Positions 42,042 to 50,846 of a stretch of DNA of 64,000 bases are shown in pieces. The notes below the pieces were generated by a model. That model searched no databases. It was not told the origin of the DNA and saw only the letters and a list, made by a program, of their open reading frames with translations. Made by a program: the position numbers and the translations under genes. Numbering within the stretch: the stretch's first letter is position 1; every line of letters begins with the position of its first letter. The stretch spans positions 186,001 to 250,000 of the forward strand of contig CAVSWH010000004.1 in NCBI GenBank assembly GCA_963731625.1, given 5' to 3'. Source of the DNA: PALSA-555 sp963731625. GTDB lineage: Bacteria > Actinomycetota > Acidimicrobiia > IMCC26256 > PALSA-555.

Positions 42042-43697
42042 TCAGATCGACGTGGCGAGCTTCACCGCGATCATCAGGACGGCCACGACCAGGTAGCCGC
42101 GCAGGGCCACGAGGCAGGTCGTGCGGAACCGGGTGGTGACCGGCCGGGACACGAGCGCCAGGGGCGGCATCCGCCAGGTCGAGCGGTCGAGGTGACGCAC
42201 CGCGGCGAGCGGGTCGACGGCCTGACCGACCCGCCGCAGGCGGCGCCGGCGCACGAGCGCCCCCACCCCGCCGACGGCCAGGGTGACGCCCATCGCGGCG
42301 AAGAGCACGGCGGTCATGGTCGGCACGTCGATCGACGGGAACAGCACGTTCAGCGTGAGGATCAGGGACAGCACGACGAGCACGGCGATGATCACGCCCG
42401 TCACGACGTTCAGCCACACCCGATTCACCCACGGCCCGAGCACGCCCTGGTCGTTGCAGAGCAGCAGCAGGAAGAGGGTCGCGCTGGGCAGCAGCACGCC
42501 GGCGAGGACCTGCACGTACTCGGTGACCGTGCCGAGCGGCGCGCCCGGGATGAGCACGATCGCCGCCGCGAACGCGATCTGCAGCGCGTAGACGCCGTAG
42601 AAGCCTTTCGCGTCGGTGAACTTGCGGTGCAGCGAGTGCTTGAGGTTGAACGTGTCCCCGAGCGCGTACGCCGACGAGAGCGTCACACAGCAGGCGCCGA
42701 TGATCGACGCGTCGATGAGGATGATCGCGAAGAACGCGCCGGCCCAGTAGCCGACGGTCTGGTGCAACGCGTTCGCGACGCCGCCGGCGTCGGTGAAGTG
42801 ACCGAAGAACACCGTGCCCGTGACGGCGAACGCGGTGAACAGCATGTAGCCGCCCGCCGCGATGTTCGTGATGAACGCCCCGATGATGGTGTCGGCCCGC
42901 TCGTAGCGGATCCAGCGCGGCGTAATCCGCTTGTCGATGACGTTCGACTGCTGGAAGAACAGCTGCCATGGCGCGATCGTCGTCCCGACGATCGCGACGA
43001 GGAGCAGGATCGCCGCGCTGTCGAACCCTCCCTGGACGCCGGGCACGAACGTGTGGTGGAGGATCTCGACCGGGCCGTGCGGGCGGGTCATCACGAGCAG
43101 CGGGATGAACAGAAAGCTCACCGCGACGAGCACGAACATGAACCGCTCCCAGCGACGGAAGCTGCCCGTGACGGTGAACGCGACGAGCGCCGCCGCCGCG
43201 ATGGGGACGCTGAGGGTGGGCTGCACCCCGAAATAGCTCAGCCCGAGACTCACGCCGATGAACTCGGTCACGATCGTGAGGAAGTTCAAGAAGAACAGGT
43301 CCCCAACCGAGAACCACGACCAGAACCGTCCGAACCGCTCCCGGATGAGGCGGGCGTGGCCCACCCCGGTGACCGCCCCGAGGCGCACCACCATCTCCTG
43401 GTTGATGATGAGCACCGGGATGAGCAGCAGCAGGCTCCACAGCAGCGTCGTCCCGTACTGCTGGCCGGCCTGCGCGTAGGTCGACACGCCGCCCGCGTCG
43501 TTGTCACCGATCATCACGAGCAAGCCGGGCCCGACGATCGCCGCAAGGGTGAGGAGCCGCCGCGCCCAGGTCCGCCGGGGCGCCGTGTCGTGCATCGACA
43601 CGGTGCCGAGGGCGCCCTCGATGTCGCCGACGTGGGCGTCGTCGAGCACCGCCGTCTCGGCGCGTGGCGCGGGCAGGGTCGCGTCGAGCTCGGTCAT
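42042..43697 (-). CDS. NRAMP-related divalent metal transporter (probably Mg2+-type)
   Basis: 551 aa with about 11 membrane helices. It has the NRAMP fold: VGPGLLVMIGDNDAGGVST for TM1 and AIVGTTIAPWQLFFQQSNVI for TM6. The usual DPGN is DAGG and the usual MPH is APW, so the soft methionine ligand for Mn/Fe is absent. That substitution is expected for NRAMP-related magnesium transporters, and the divergent neighbour is an MgtE-N/CBS protein, which supports Mg2+. A long cytoplasmic N-terminus (~50 aa) and a basic C-terminus flank the helices. GAGAGGAGGTG gives a strong ribosome-binding site. Substrate assignment is inference. Confidence 0.82.
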   Translation of the reverse strand: MTELDATLPAPRAETAVLDDAHVGDIEGALGTVSMHDTAPRRTWARRLLTLAAIVGPGLLVMIGDNDAGGVSTYAQAGQQYGTTLLWSLLLLIPVLIINQEMVVRLGAVTGVGHARLIRERFGRFWSWFSVGDLFFLNFLTIVTEFIGVSLGLSYFGVQPTLSVPIAAAALVAFTVTGSFRRWERFMFVLVAVSFLFIPLLVMTRPHGPVEILHHTFVPGVQGGFDSAAILLLVAIVGTTIAPWQLFFQQSNVIDKRITPRWIRYERADTIIGAFITNIAAGGYMLFTAFAVTGTVFFGHFTDAGGVANALHQTVGYWAGAFFAIILIDASIIGACCVTLSSAYALGDTFNLKHSLHRKFTDAKGFYGVYALQIAFAAAIVLIPGAPLGTVTEYVQVLAGVLLPSATLFLLLLCNDQGVLGPWVNRVWLNVVTGVIIAVLVVLSLILTLNVLFPSIDVPTMTAVLFAAMGVTLAVGGVGALVRRRRLRRVGQAVDPLAAVRHLDRSTWRMPPLALVSRPVTTRFRTTCLVALRGYLVVAVLMIAVKLATSI

Positions 43698-44101
43698 CGC
43701 GGTGCACCTCCTCTCGGAGACGGCGGCGGACTGGGGCGGTGGGGCCCCCGGACGCGCCGGGACGGCATCGGGGCTGCCTCAGCCGGGTGTCCGCGGGCGG
43801 GCGGCGCGCCGGGCGCGTCACGGCACCGCGGCGGTGCGAGGAGGGTGGGCGGACTCGGGCCGGGTAGGCGCCGCCCGACTGGTCAGGCGGCGGCGACCGT
43901 GCTCAGACGGTACGGGTCAGCCCGCAGCGCACCAGGAGCACCGCGGTGGAGGCAGCTCGGGACTTCGAGGTTTCGATCGCATCGAGCCACCTCCTCTCGC
44001 TCGCGCTCCGTCGTGCGACGCGCCATACTGCCAGGCACGGATATGGCGAGCAACCGTTGCGGCTCCGCGACCCCGCGTCGTCACACCCCGCGCGTCACCG
44101 C
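43698..44101 (+). other. 404-nt divergent intergenic region, no gene seen
   Basis: This region separates the NRAMP-related transporter from the MgtE-N/CBS gene and must hold both promoters. I looked on both strands for an M-box (ykoK) or Mn-type (yybP) riboswitch and found no core motif. GC-rich dyads are present but no convincing consensus site, and no ORF with a ribosome binding site. Confidence 0.5.
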
Positions 44102-45403
44102 ATGGTGAGCGCACCGCCCGTGGTCCGCCGCGTCTGGCTGTCCGACGTGCTCGGCCGCGCCGTGCACGCGCAGGACGGCCAGCGGCTCGGGAAGATCAAG
44201 GACGCCATCGTGCGCCTCGACCTCGAGCCGGGCCACCGTCCCCCGATCACCGGGCTCGTCGTCACCGTCGGGGGACGCGACCTCTTCGTGCCGCGTGACC
44301 TCGTCGCCGACCTCACCGCCGACGAGGTCACGCTCTCGACGGCGCGCCTCGACCTGCGCGCCTTCGAGCGGCGCGACGGCGAGGTGCTGCTCCGCCACGA
44401 CCTCCTCGGGCACCGGCTCATCGATGTCACGACCGCCCGGCTCGTCCGGGCACGCGATGCCGAGCTCGTCGACGCCGACGGCTGGGTGCTCGCCGCGATC
44501 GACACGTCACCCCGCGGGCCGCTCGCCCGCCTGCGGCGCCACCCGACGACCCACACCCCCCAGGACTGGTCGGACTTCGAGGCGCTCATCGGCCACGACG
44601 AGACCGCCCGTCTCCGCGCCCCGTTCTCCCGCCTGCGCCGGCTGCGACCCGCCCAGCTCGCCGACCTCGTCGAGGAGGCGACCGACGACGAGAGCGAGGA
44701 GATCCTCGACGCCGTCGGAGACGACAAGGAGCTCGAAGCCGACGTCTTCGAGGAGCTCGAACCCGACCACCAGCTCCAGCTGCTGCGGGAGCGCTCCGAC
44801 CGCGAGGTCGCCGACGTGCTCGCCCACATGCGGCCCGACGACGCGGCGGACCTGCTCACCGAGCTCGACCAGGAGCGACGTCTCCCGATCCTCCAGCTCC
44901 TGCCCGCGGCGACCCAAGCCAAGCTCCGCGCCCTGCTCGGGTTCAACCCGAGCACCGCGGGCGGGCTCATGACCCCCGACTTCCTCGCGCTCCCGCCGAC
45001 GACCACCGCGCAGCGCGCCCTGCAGGAGGTGCGCACGGCGTCGGGGATCGCCACCGAGGCGCTCCTCTGCGTCCTCGTCGTGGACGACGGCGCGCTCGTG
45101 GGCAGCATCTCCCTGCCGGTGCTGCTGCAAGCGCCGGCACGTGCCCGGCTCGGCACGATCGCCGAACCGGATCCCGTGCGCGTCGCGACCGACGCGGACC
45201 TCACCGAGGTCGCGGTCCGCATGACCGACTTCAACCTGGTCAGCATGCCGGTCGTCGACGCAGACGATCGCCTCCTCGGCGTGATCACCGTCGACGACGT
45301 GCTCGAAGCGACCGTCCCGGAGGAGTGGTGGGACCGCGTCGAGGACGTCGAAGAGGCGCCGCGACCCCGGCGCCACGCGACATCCGCGCTGCCTCGAGCC
45401 TGA
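44102..45403 (+). CDS. MgtE N-domain and CBS-pair protein without membrane domain
   Basis: 433 aa from ATG 44102 (GTG 44105 possible). Residues ~1-95 resemble PRC-barrel domains (GQRLGKIKDAIVRLDLE, VVTVGGRDLFVPRDLVADLT). Residues ~150-260 are an MgtE intracellular N domain (LRPAQLADLVEEATDDESEE, EDLEPDHQ-like helices, MRPDDAADLLTELD). Residues ~270-400 form a CBS pair (GGLMTPDFLALPPTTTAQRA, LLCVLVVDDGALVGSISLPV, LLGVITVDDVLEATVPEEWW). The five-helix channel of MgtE is absent, so it is not a transporter itself. It may sense Mg2+ for the divergent NRAMP-like transporter, since such pairs are common (inference). Confidence 0.86.
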   Translation: MVSAPPVVRRVWLSDVLGRAVHAQDGQRLGKIKDAIVRLDLEPGHRPPITGLVVTVGGRDLFVPRDLVADLTADEVTLSTARLDLRAFERRDGEVLLRHDLLGHRLIDVTTARLVRARDAELVDADGWVLAAIDTSPRGPLARLRRHPTTHTPQDWSDFEALIGHDETARLRAPFSRLRRLRPAQLADLVEEATDDESEEILDAVGDDKELEADVFEELEPDHQLQLLRERSDREVADVLAHMRPDDAADLLTELDQERRLPILQLLPAATQAKLRALLGFNPSTAGGLMTPDFLALPPTTTAQRALQEVRTASGIATEALLCVLVVDDGALVGSISLPVLLQAPARARLGTIAEPDPVRVATDADLTEVAVRMTDFNLVSMPVVDADDRLLGVITVDDVLEATVPEEWWDRVEDVEEAPRPRRHATSALPRA

Positions 45404-45523
45404 AGCTCAGCCGGCGAGCGCCGCGGTGAGGCGCGACGACCGGGCCTCCGCGTCGGGGCGAGAACGCCGCAACCTCGCACGGCGCACTCCCGACCGCACA
45501 CTGAACGTCAGTAGCGTGCTCGT

Positions 45524-45886
45524 GTGATCACGGGCACGCACCTCATCATCTACGCCGACGATCCTGAGCAGGCGCGGGCCTTCTTCCGCGACGTGCTGGA
45601 ACTCTCGTCCGTCGACGCGCACGACGGTTGGCTCATCTTCTCGATGCCGCCCGCCGAGCTCGGGATCCATCCCTCGAGCCCGGACGGCGTCGCCGGCAGC
45701 ACGCACGAGGTCTACCTGATGTGCGACGACATCAACGCGACCGTCGGCGACCTTCGGGCGAAAGGCGTCGAGTTCGCGACACCGATCGAGAACCAGGGCT
45801 TCGGGCTGATCACGAGACTGAAGGTGCCAGGGGCGGGCGAGCTCGGGCTGTACGAGCCCAGGCACCGCACGGCCCTCGACCTGTGA
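45524..45886 (+). CDS. VOC family protein (glyoxalase-like)
   Basis: 120 aa from GTG 45524. ITGTHLIIYADDPEQARAFF starts the domain with a first metal-ligand His. DVLELSSVDAHDGWLIFSMP, THEVYLMCDDINATVGDL and LGLYEPRH (final Glu) complete it. The fold assignment is good; the substrate is unknown. It stands alone, 120 nt after the MgtE-like gene. The following ~540 nt have no clear gene and include the copy of the tRNA-Pro end. Confidence 0.8.
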   Translation: MITGTHLIIYADDPEQARAFFRDVLELSSVDAHDGWLIFSMPPAELGIHPSSPDGVAGSTHEVYLMCDDINATVGDLRAKGVEFATPIENQGFGLITRLKVPGAGELGLYEPRHRTALDL

Positions 45887-46424
45887 CGGTGGGGCCGGTC
45901 TCGTCGTCACGGCAAGCGCTCGAAGCGTGCCAATCGCGCGCCTTCGGGCGCAACGCTGATTTTGGACTACAACGTTGCTCTAGTGGTCCGGTTGCTTTTC
46001 CGTCTCAGACATGCCTGGCACGGGATCAAGCGACGCGGGCGTCGAATGCTTCGAGGGCATATCTGAAACTGGCGTTCTTTGCTTGAGCAATGTCTACGCC
46101 GCGCCGTCAAAACCGCGTCGATCGGTGACGATGCCGAGCACCGCGGAACCGTTGGGACTGTTGGCGGGCTGCCGGGACTCGAACCCGGGACCTTCGGTCC
46201 CCCAGCACGATCATCCTCGTCGCGCCTAATGCACGCTTAGCGCGGCTGGTGGCGTTTCGGCAGGTCAGCCCGGCGATCTCGTCGCATCTCGCTACGGCTC
46301 GTGAACTCCCGTGGCGCCATGTTTCATCGCGGGTGGTGGCGCAGCTGGTGGCGCGAGGTTCCACGCTCGAGACATCGCGAGAGACGCCAAGCGCGCGCCG
46401 CGTGGTCTGGACTTCTGCGGGTAG
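45887..46424 (+). other. Gene-poor 538-nt stretch with remnant attachment site
   Basis: No gene with a plausible start and codon use is seen. The left part is relatively A+T-rich for this genome and may be degraded. It contains the duplicated tRNA-Pro segment at 46165-46205, and 46206-46424 is the left end of the proposed island. Confidence 0.5.
46165..46205 (-). repeat. 41-bp copy of the 3' part of tRNA-Pro (attachment-site-like)
   Basis: Perfect 41-bp match to 49087-49127 in the same orientation. It covers the 3' acceptor strand, T arm, variable loop and 3' half of the anticodon arm of tRNA-Pro, but lacks the 5' half, so it is not a functional tRNA gene. This is the expected product of site-specific integration into a tRNA 3' end. 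No integrase gene remains nearby. Confidence 0.85.
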
Positions 46425-48395
46425 CTACCCGGTGAACGCGGCTGTCGGAAGCGGCGTCACCGTCAGGGTGTGGGTGTTGTCGAAGCTCCCGCTGAAGTCA
46501 GGACCCGGGTTGTACGTGGCCTGAATGGTGTAGGTGCCCGCTGCCGTCCCCCCGGGCAGGGTGTACGTGGCGGTGACCGTGCCATTGCTCACCGTCCCCG
46601 AGGTCACCGTCGACCCGATCTGGGTCGCGCCGTTGAACACGCCGAAGGTGACGGTGCCTTCGTTCACGGTCCCGGCGGGCGAGGTGACCGTGGCCGTGAG
46701 GGTGACGTTCTGGTCCGAACTGGAGAACGGCGCTGTTGCGTTCGAAGCGGTGGTGGTGGTGGGCGGGTTCACCGTCAGGGTGTGGGTGTTGTCGAAGCTC
46801 CCGCTGAAGTCAGGACCCGGGTTGTACGTGGCCTGAATGGTGTAGGTGCCCGCTGCCGTCCCCCCGGGCAGGGTGTACGTGGCGGTGACCGTGCCATTGC
46901 TCACCGTCCCCGAGGTCACCGTCGACCCGATCTGGGTCGCGCCGTTGAACACGCCGAAGGTGACGGTGCCTTCGTTCACGGTCCCGGCGGGCGAGGTGAC
47001 CGTGGCCGTGAGGGTGACGTTCTGGTCCGAACTGGAGAACGGCGCTGTTGCGTTCGAAGCGGTGGTGGTGGTGGGCGGGTTCACCGTCAGGGTGTGGGTG
47101 TTGTCGAAGCTCCCGCTGAAGTCAGGACCCGGGTTGTACGTGGCCTGAATGGTGTAGGTGCCCGCTGCCGTCCCCCCGGGCAGGGTGTACGTGGCGGTGA
47201 CCGTGCCATTGCTCACCGTCCCCGAGGTCACCGTCGACCCGATCTGGGTCGCGCCGTTGAACACGCCGAAGGTGACGGTGCCTTCGTTCACGGTCCCGGC
47301 GGGCGAGGTGACCGTGGCCGTGAGGGTGACGTTCTGGTCCGAACTGGAGAACGGCGCTGTTGCGTTCGAAGCGGTGGCGGTGGTGCTGGAAAGCGTGTAG
47401 GTGATGGTCACCGTGCCGTTGGTACCGACGCTGCCGCTCGAGCCGCCGGCGCCGCCCGCACCCCCCGTGCCGGTCGAGGTGCTGGTCCCGTTGTTGGCAG
47501 AGCCACCGCCCCCGCCGCCCCTCGCGCCGCCGATGCCGCCGCCCCCGCCGCCTCCACTGAAGCCGCCACCACCGCCGCCGCCGTCGGCGCCCCCGCTCGC
47601 CGCACCGCCGCCGCCGCCGCCGCCAAAGCCGCCACCACCGCCAGTAACACCACAGGTGCCGCCGCCGCCAGCGGCGCCGCCGGCCCCACCACTGCTCGCG
47701 GTGTTCTGGCCTCCTCCCTTACCCGAGGGGCAAACCCCGGCGGCGTCGTTGTTGTTGCCCCCGGCGCTGGTGGTGCCCCCTCCCCCTCCACCGTTGGCAC
47801 CGAAGTTCGAGCCTGCGGCGCCGCCGGAGCCGTTGGTCCCGCCCGCTCCCTTGTTGCTGCCCTGCCCATCGCCGCCGGAGCCGCTGGTCGAGGCGCTACC
47901 GCCGGCGCTGACCTGGGAACCGCCGCCGCCGCCACCAGCGGCGATCATCAACGAGTTCGAGTTGTCGAACACGAAGGAGCCGCCGCCCCCGCCGCCGGCG
48001 CCGCCTCCACCGTCGCTCGCAGTTGCTCCTCCCCCGCCCTGTGCGACGATGACGTGCAGGGTCTGGTTGCCCGAGACGGTGAAGGTTCCCGTCTCGCTGA
48101 CCCCGTCACCGCCGTTCGTGCCGGCGGGCCCCCCATTGCTGTCGGAGCCGCCGCCGCCACCGGCGCCCTTGGCGGTGATGGTCACCGAAGTCACCAAGGT
48201 GGGTACGGAGAAGCTGTCCAGCGAGCCAGTCTCGGAGTAGGTGCACTTCGCGGTCGAGCCCGATTGCGAGAACACACCGCTTGTGCCGCACGGCGCGGCC
48301 GCCAGCGCAGGACCTGAGAACACCGCCGCCGCCACGACCGCGAACGACGCGGTCGCCATCGCCCCGACCGCCGAACCCACGACCCGCAACCTCAC
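46425..48395 (-). CDS. Secreted glycine-rich protein with three identical Ig-like repeats
   Basis: 656 aa from GTG 48393-48395, preceded by GGAGGG. A signal peptide follows (TASFAVVAAAVFSGPALAA). Residues ~60-330 are an extremely Gly-rich domain (long GGGGG and GGAGG stretches) with cysteines (CGVTGGGG). Three ~104-aa bacterial Ig-like domains follow (each TATASNATAPFSSSDQNVTL ... GTVTFGVFNGATQIGSTVTS ... AGTYTIQATYNPGPDFSG), near-identical even at DNA level, ending TPLPTAAFTG. No LPXTG or sorting helix. Probably an adhesin or cell-surface polymer-binding protein (inference). It lies within the tRNA-Pro-flanked segment. Confidence 0.8.
   Translation of the reverse strand: MRLRVVGSAVGAMATASFAVVAAAVFSGPALAAAPCGTSGVFSQSGSTAKCTYSETGSLDSFSVPTLVTSVTITAKGAGGGGGSDSNGGPAGTNGGDGVSETGTFTVSGNQTLHVIVAQGGGGATASDGGGGAGGGGGGSFVFDNSNSLMIAAGGGGGGSQVSAGGSASTSGSGGDGQGSNKGAGGTNGSGGAAGSNFGANGGGGGGTTSAGGNNNDAAGVCPSGKGGGQNTASSGGAGGAAGGGGTCGVTGGGGGFGGGGGGGAASGGADGGGGGGGFSGGGGGGGIGGARGGGGGGSANNGTSTSTGTGGAGGAGGSSGSVGTNGTVTITYTLSSTTATASNATAPFSSSDQNVTLTATVTSPAGTVNEGTVTFGVFNGATQIGSTVTSGTVSNGTVTATYTLPGGTAAGTYTIQATYNPGPDFSGSFDNTHTLTVNPPTTTTASNATAPFSSSDQNVTLTATVTSPAGTVNEGTVTFGVFNGATQIGSTVTSGTVSNGTVTATYTLPGGTAAGTYTIQATYNPGPDFSGSFDNTHTLTVNPPTTTTASNATAPFSSSDQNVTLTATVTSPAGTVNEGTVTFGVFNGATQIGSTVTSGTVSNGTVTATYTLPGGTAAGTYTIQATYNPGPDFSGSFDNTHTLTVTPLPTAAFTG
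46457..47382 (-). repeat. Three tandem 312-bp repeats encoding Ig-like domains
   Basis: The 312-bp unit repeats three times (starting near 46457, 46769 and 47081), with the first two units essentially identical and the third diverging only at its 3' end as read on the + strand (5' in the gene). Nucleotide identity this high points to recent duplication or gene conversion and makes copy number uncertain in short-read data. Confidence 0.93.
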
Positions 48396-48590
48396 CCCAG
48401 GACCCTCCACCCTCGCCCCGGACGAACGCCGGACACTAGCCCCCAGACCGTCACAGCCCGCCGGTACGAGTGTCACCACACGGGAAGGGAGGCGGCGTGA
48501 CCCCACCGGAGCTGCGTGAGTACGCCTTCAAAGAAGCCGAGGAGCTTGGTCCCGAACCGTCCGGCCCCGGGCGCACACCGTGGCGCAGGC

Positions 48591-48988
48591 CTATGAGCGA
48601 ACGAAGGGCTCGAGCGCGGCCAGGCCATCCCGAACGTTGCGGATGATGATGTCCAGTGTTTCCGGCAGCGCGAGGTACCCCTCTACGCCAGCGACTCTGA
48701 TCGCCATGCGCGGTATACCGCCCACCTTCACCTTCACTTCCGACTCATGCAGCGGAGGCGACTCATCCCAACGGAATTTTGCGCCGATCGCGTCGGCGGA
48801 GATGACTCCGGATATCGCCGCGACGACCGGGTTGTCGCCGAGGGCTGACCTAGCCGTCTCGATCGCGGCGTCAAGCACGGGGACGGCCATCCCGCGGACG
48901 TCCTGCTCGGGGTCCCCTCGGACGAGGTCCGGAGTGACCTGACGAGCGCATCGACGCTCCGCTGGGCCTCGAAGGGAGAGCCGCTCAT
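48591..48988 (-). pseudogene. Hypothetical protein, interrupted by a 1-nt frameshift
   Basis: From ATG 48986-48988, MSGSPFEAQRSVDALVRSLR TSSEG runs in one frame. Near 48922, in a GGGG run, the frame must move by one to continue DPEQDVRGMAVPVLDAAIET, then VVAAISGVISADAIGAKFRW and a regular helical C-terminus ending ALEPFVRS, stop at 48591. The total is 398 nt, one base short. The downstream 99 residues alone could be a gene from the internal Met. I do not recognise the family. It sits in the tRNA-Pro-flanked segment. Confidence 0.5.
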
Positions 48989-49085
48989 CGCCGTTGCCCG
49001 CCGCTTTGATGGCGCGCGGATGGCGCAGACCACCGCGATGCGCTGCTCTTCGAGCGTCGCAAGTCCGTGAACTGCGAGAACATGG

Positions 49086-49160
49086 TCGGGCTGCCGGGAC
49101 TCGAACCCGGGACCTTCGGTCCCCCAGACCGACGCGCTAACCAAGCTGCGCCACAGCCCG
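49086..49160 (-). tRNA. tRNA-Pro (GGG anticodon)
   Basis: 75-nt cloverleaf: acceptor CGGGCTG/CAGCCCG with A discriminator, D stem GCGC/GCGC, anticodon stem TCGGT/ACCGA with loop CTGGGGG (GGG at 34-36), T stem CCGGG/CCCGG with TTCGAGT loop. CCA is not encoded. Its 3' part is duplicated at 46165-46205. Confidence 0.97.
49087..49127 (-). repeat. tRNA-Pro copy of the 41-bp attachment-like repeat
   Basis: Perfect direct repeat of 46165-46205, inside the tRNA. Because the tRNA reads leftward, integration at its 3' end would place an element on the left, exactly the 46.2-49.1 kb interval. Confidence 0.85.
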
Positions 49161-49190
49161 AAGCGCTGATGGTATCGAGGGGCCCGCCGC

Positions 49191-49475
49191 TCAGACGTGG
49201 GCGACCACCCATGCGACACCTTGGAAGAGCCGGTAGGTGAGGTAGATCGCGAGCGCGACGAGCAGGAGCTTGAGGTGCCACGGGACCGGCGGGGCCTCAT
49301 CCTCTTGTTCCTTGCCGGGTCCGGGATCGGGTTTCGCGATGCGGCGGGTGAGGACGCGTCGGCGCGGCGCGCGTGCCCGTCCGGCGTCGACGGGCTGCCC
49401 GCAGGTCGGGCAGGTGCCGTCGGCCCGCACCGTGGGCGGCGTCAGGTAGCGGTCGCAGTGCAGGCACCAGGGCAC
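49191..49475 (-). CDS. Small zinc-ribbon membrane protein
   Basis: 94 aa. The N-terminus has a CxxC...CxxC zinc ribbon (WCLHCDRYLTPPTV, TCPTCGQPV). A basic/acidic linker precedes one C-terminal helix (HLKLLLVALAIYLTYRLFQG). The architecture is a soluble ribbon tethered to the membrane. Function unknown. It lies immediately downstream of der and upstream of tRNA-Pro. GTG start, and composition consistent with neighbours. Confidence 0.68.
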   Translation of the reverse strand: MPWCLHCDRYLTPPTVRADGTCPTCGQPVDAGRARAPRRRVLTRRIAKPDPGPGKEQEDEAPPVPWHLKLLLVALAIYLTYRLFQGVAWVVAHV

Positions 49476-49517
49476 GCCCCGATTAGACCAGCCGCCGGCG
49501 TCCGGCCGCGGCCGGTG

Positions 49518-50846
49518 TCACGGCGTGCGCCGGCGGACCCGCAGCTTGAGCGGCGCGGGCCCGAGCGCGAACGCCTCGCGGATCTTGCGCTCGAGATAGC
49601 GCAGGTAGGTGGCCGGGAGCACGTCCGTCGTGAAGAGGGTGACGGTCGGCGGCTCGCTCGCGCCCTGAGTGGCGAACAGGATCCGCGGCCGGCGCCGCCG
49701 CACCGAGCTGGCTGGGTGCGCGGCCTGCGCCTCCTGCACGACCCGGTTCAGCGCGGCGGTCGGGATGCGCCGGTGATACGCCGCCTCGGCCTCCCGCAGC
49801 GCGGGCAGGACGCGCACGAGGCTGCGGCCGGTGAGCCCGGAGGTCTTCAGCACGGGCGCGTAGCCGAGGAAGCCGAGCCGGTCCCCGACGTCGGTGATGA
49901 CGTCGCGGCGCCGCTCGGTGTCGCCGTCGAGGAGGTCCCACTTGTTGAGGAGCACGACGATCGCGGTGCCGGCGGCGTCGATCCGCTCGGCGAGACGCTG
50001 GTCCTGATGGGTGACGCCCGCCGCCGCGTCGACGACGAGCAGCGCGGCGTCGGCCCGGTTCACGGCCTCGAGCGCGCGCACGTTCCCGAAGTACTCGGGC
50101 GGCTCGTCGACGCGGCTGCGACGGCGCAGCCCGGCCGTGTCCACGAAGCGCAGCGGCCCGTCGGGCGTGTCGACGACGGTGTCGACCGCGTCGCGCGTCG
50201 TCCCCGGCTCGTCGTGCACGATCACCCGCTCGTCGCCGACGAGGCGGTTGAACAGCGTCGACTTCCCGACGTTCGGCCGCCCGACGATCGCCACCGAGAA
50301 CGGATGGTGGTCGTCGGCGTCCGTCGTCTCGCTCTCCGGTGGGAGCGCGGCGACGACGCGGTCGAGCAGGTCGCCGCTCCCCCGGCCGTGCAGGCCGCTC
50401 ACCGGGATCGGGTCGCCGAGCCCGAGCCGCGTGAACGCCCACGCGTCCGACTCGCGGCGCTCGTCGTCGACCTTGTTCGCGACGATGAACACCGGCTTGC
50501 TCGACCGCTGCAGAAGCCGCGCCACGTGCGCGTCCTCCTCGGTGACGCCGACTGTCGTGTCGAGCACGAGGAGCAGCACGTCGGCGAGCGCGACGGCCCG
50601 CTCGGCCTGCGCGCTCACGAGCCGGTCGAGCGACCCGGCCCCCTCCGTGCTGCCCTCCGAGAGCCAGCCACCGGTGTCGACGAGGATGAACCGCCGGCCA
50701 CGCCACTCGGCGTCGAGCTCCTTGCGGTCGCGGGTGACCCCCGGGCGCTCCTCGACGATCGTGCGGCGCCCGCCGACGAGCCGGTTCACGAGGGTCGACT
50801 TGCCGACGTTGGGTCGCCCGATCACCGCGACCGCGGGCAGGGTCAT
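49518..50846 (-). CDS. der: Ribosome biogenesis GTPase Der
   Basis: 442 aa with two GTPase domains, each with GRPNVGKST (residues ~9-18 and ~190-198). G3 is DTGGW and DTAGL; G4 is NKVD and NKWD. The KH-like C-terminal domain has TTDVLPATYLRYLERKIREA and ends LRVRRRTP. Der is needed for assembly of the 50S subunit. Its TGA-overlapping start (ATGA-type, 4 nt) couples it with the upstream DUF512 gene. The usual actinobacterial neighbour, cmk, is four genes away. Confidence 0.97.
   Translation of the reverse strand: MTLPAVAVIGRPNVGKSTLVNRLVGGRRTIVEERPGVTRDRKELDAEWRGRRFILVDTGGWLSEGSTEGAGSLDRLVSAQAERAVALADVLLLVLDTTVGVTEEDAHVARLLQRSSKPVFIVANKVDDERRESDAWAFTRLGLGDPIPVSGLHGRGSGDLLDRVVAALPPESETTDADDHHPFSVAIVGRPNVGKSTLFNRLVGDERVIVHDEPGTTRDAVDTVVDTPDGPLRFVDTAGLRRRSRVDEPPEYFGNVRALEAVNRADAALLVVDAAAGVTHQDQRLAERIDAAGTAIVVLLNKWDLLDGDTERRRDVITDVGDRLGFLGYAPVLKTSGLTGRSLVRVLPALREAEAAYHRRIPTAALNRVVQEAQAAHPASSVRRRRPRILFATQGASEPPTVTLFTTDVLPATYLRYLERKIREAFALGPAPLKLRVRRRTP

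Noticed and set aside
43698..44101. Mg2+ or Mn2+ riboswitch in the transporter leader
   Set aside because: I could not find the M-box or yybP core on either strand.
46165..46205. Second tRNA-Pro gene
   Set aside because: Only the 3' part of the cloverleaf is present; 5' acceptor strand and D arm are missing.
46534..47400. Three 80-100 aa + strand frames with identical sequence
   Set aside because: They are antisense to the 312-bp Ig repeats and repeat with the same period.
47401..48240. Proline-rich 279-codon + strand frame
   Set aside because: It is the antisense of the Gly-rich domain (GGC/GCC repeats read as Pro).
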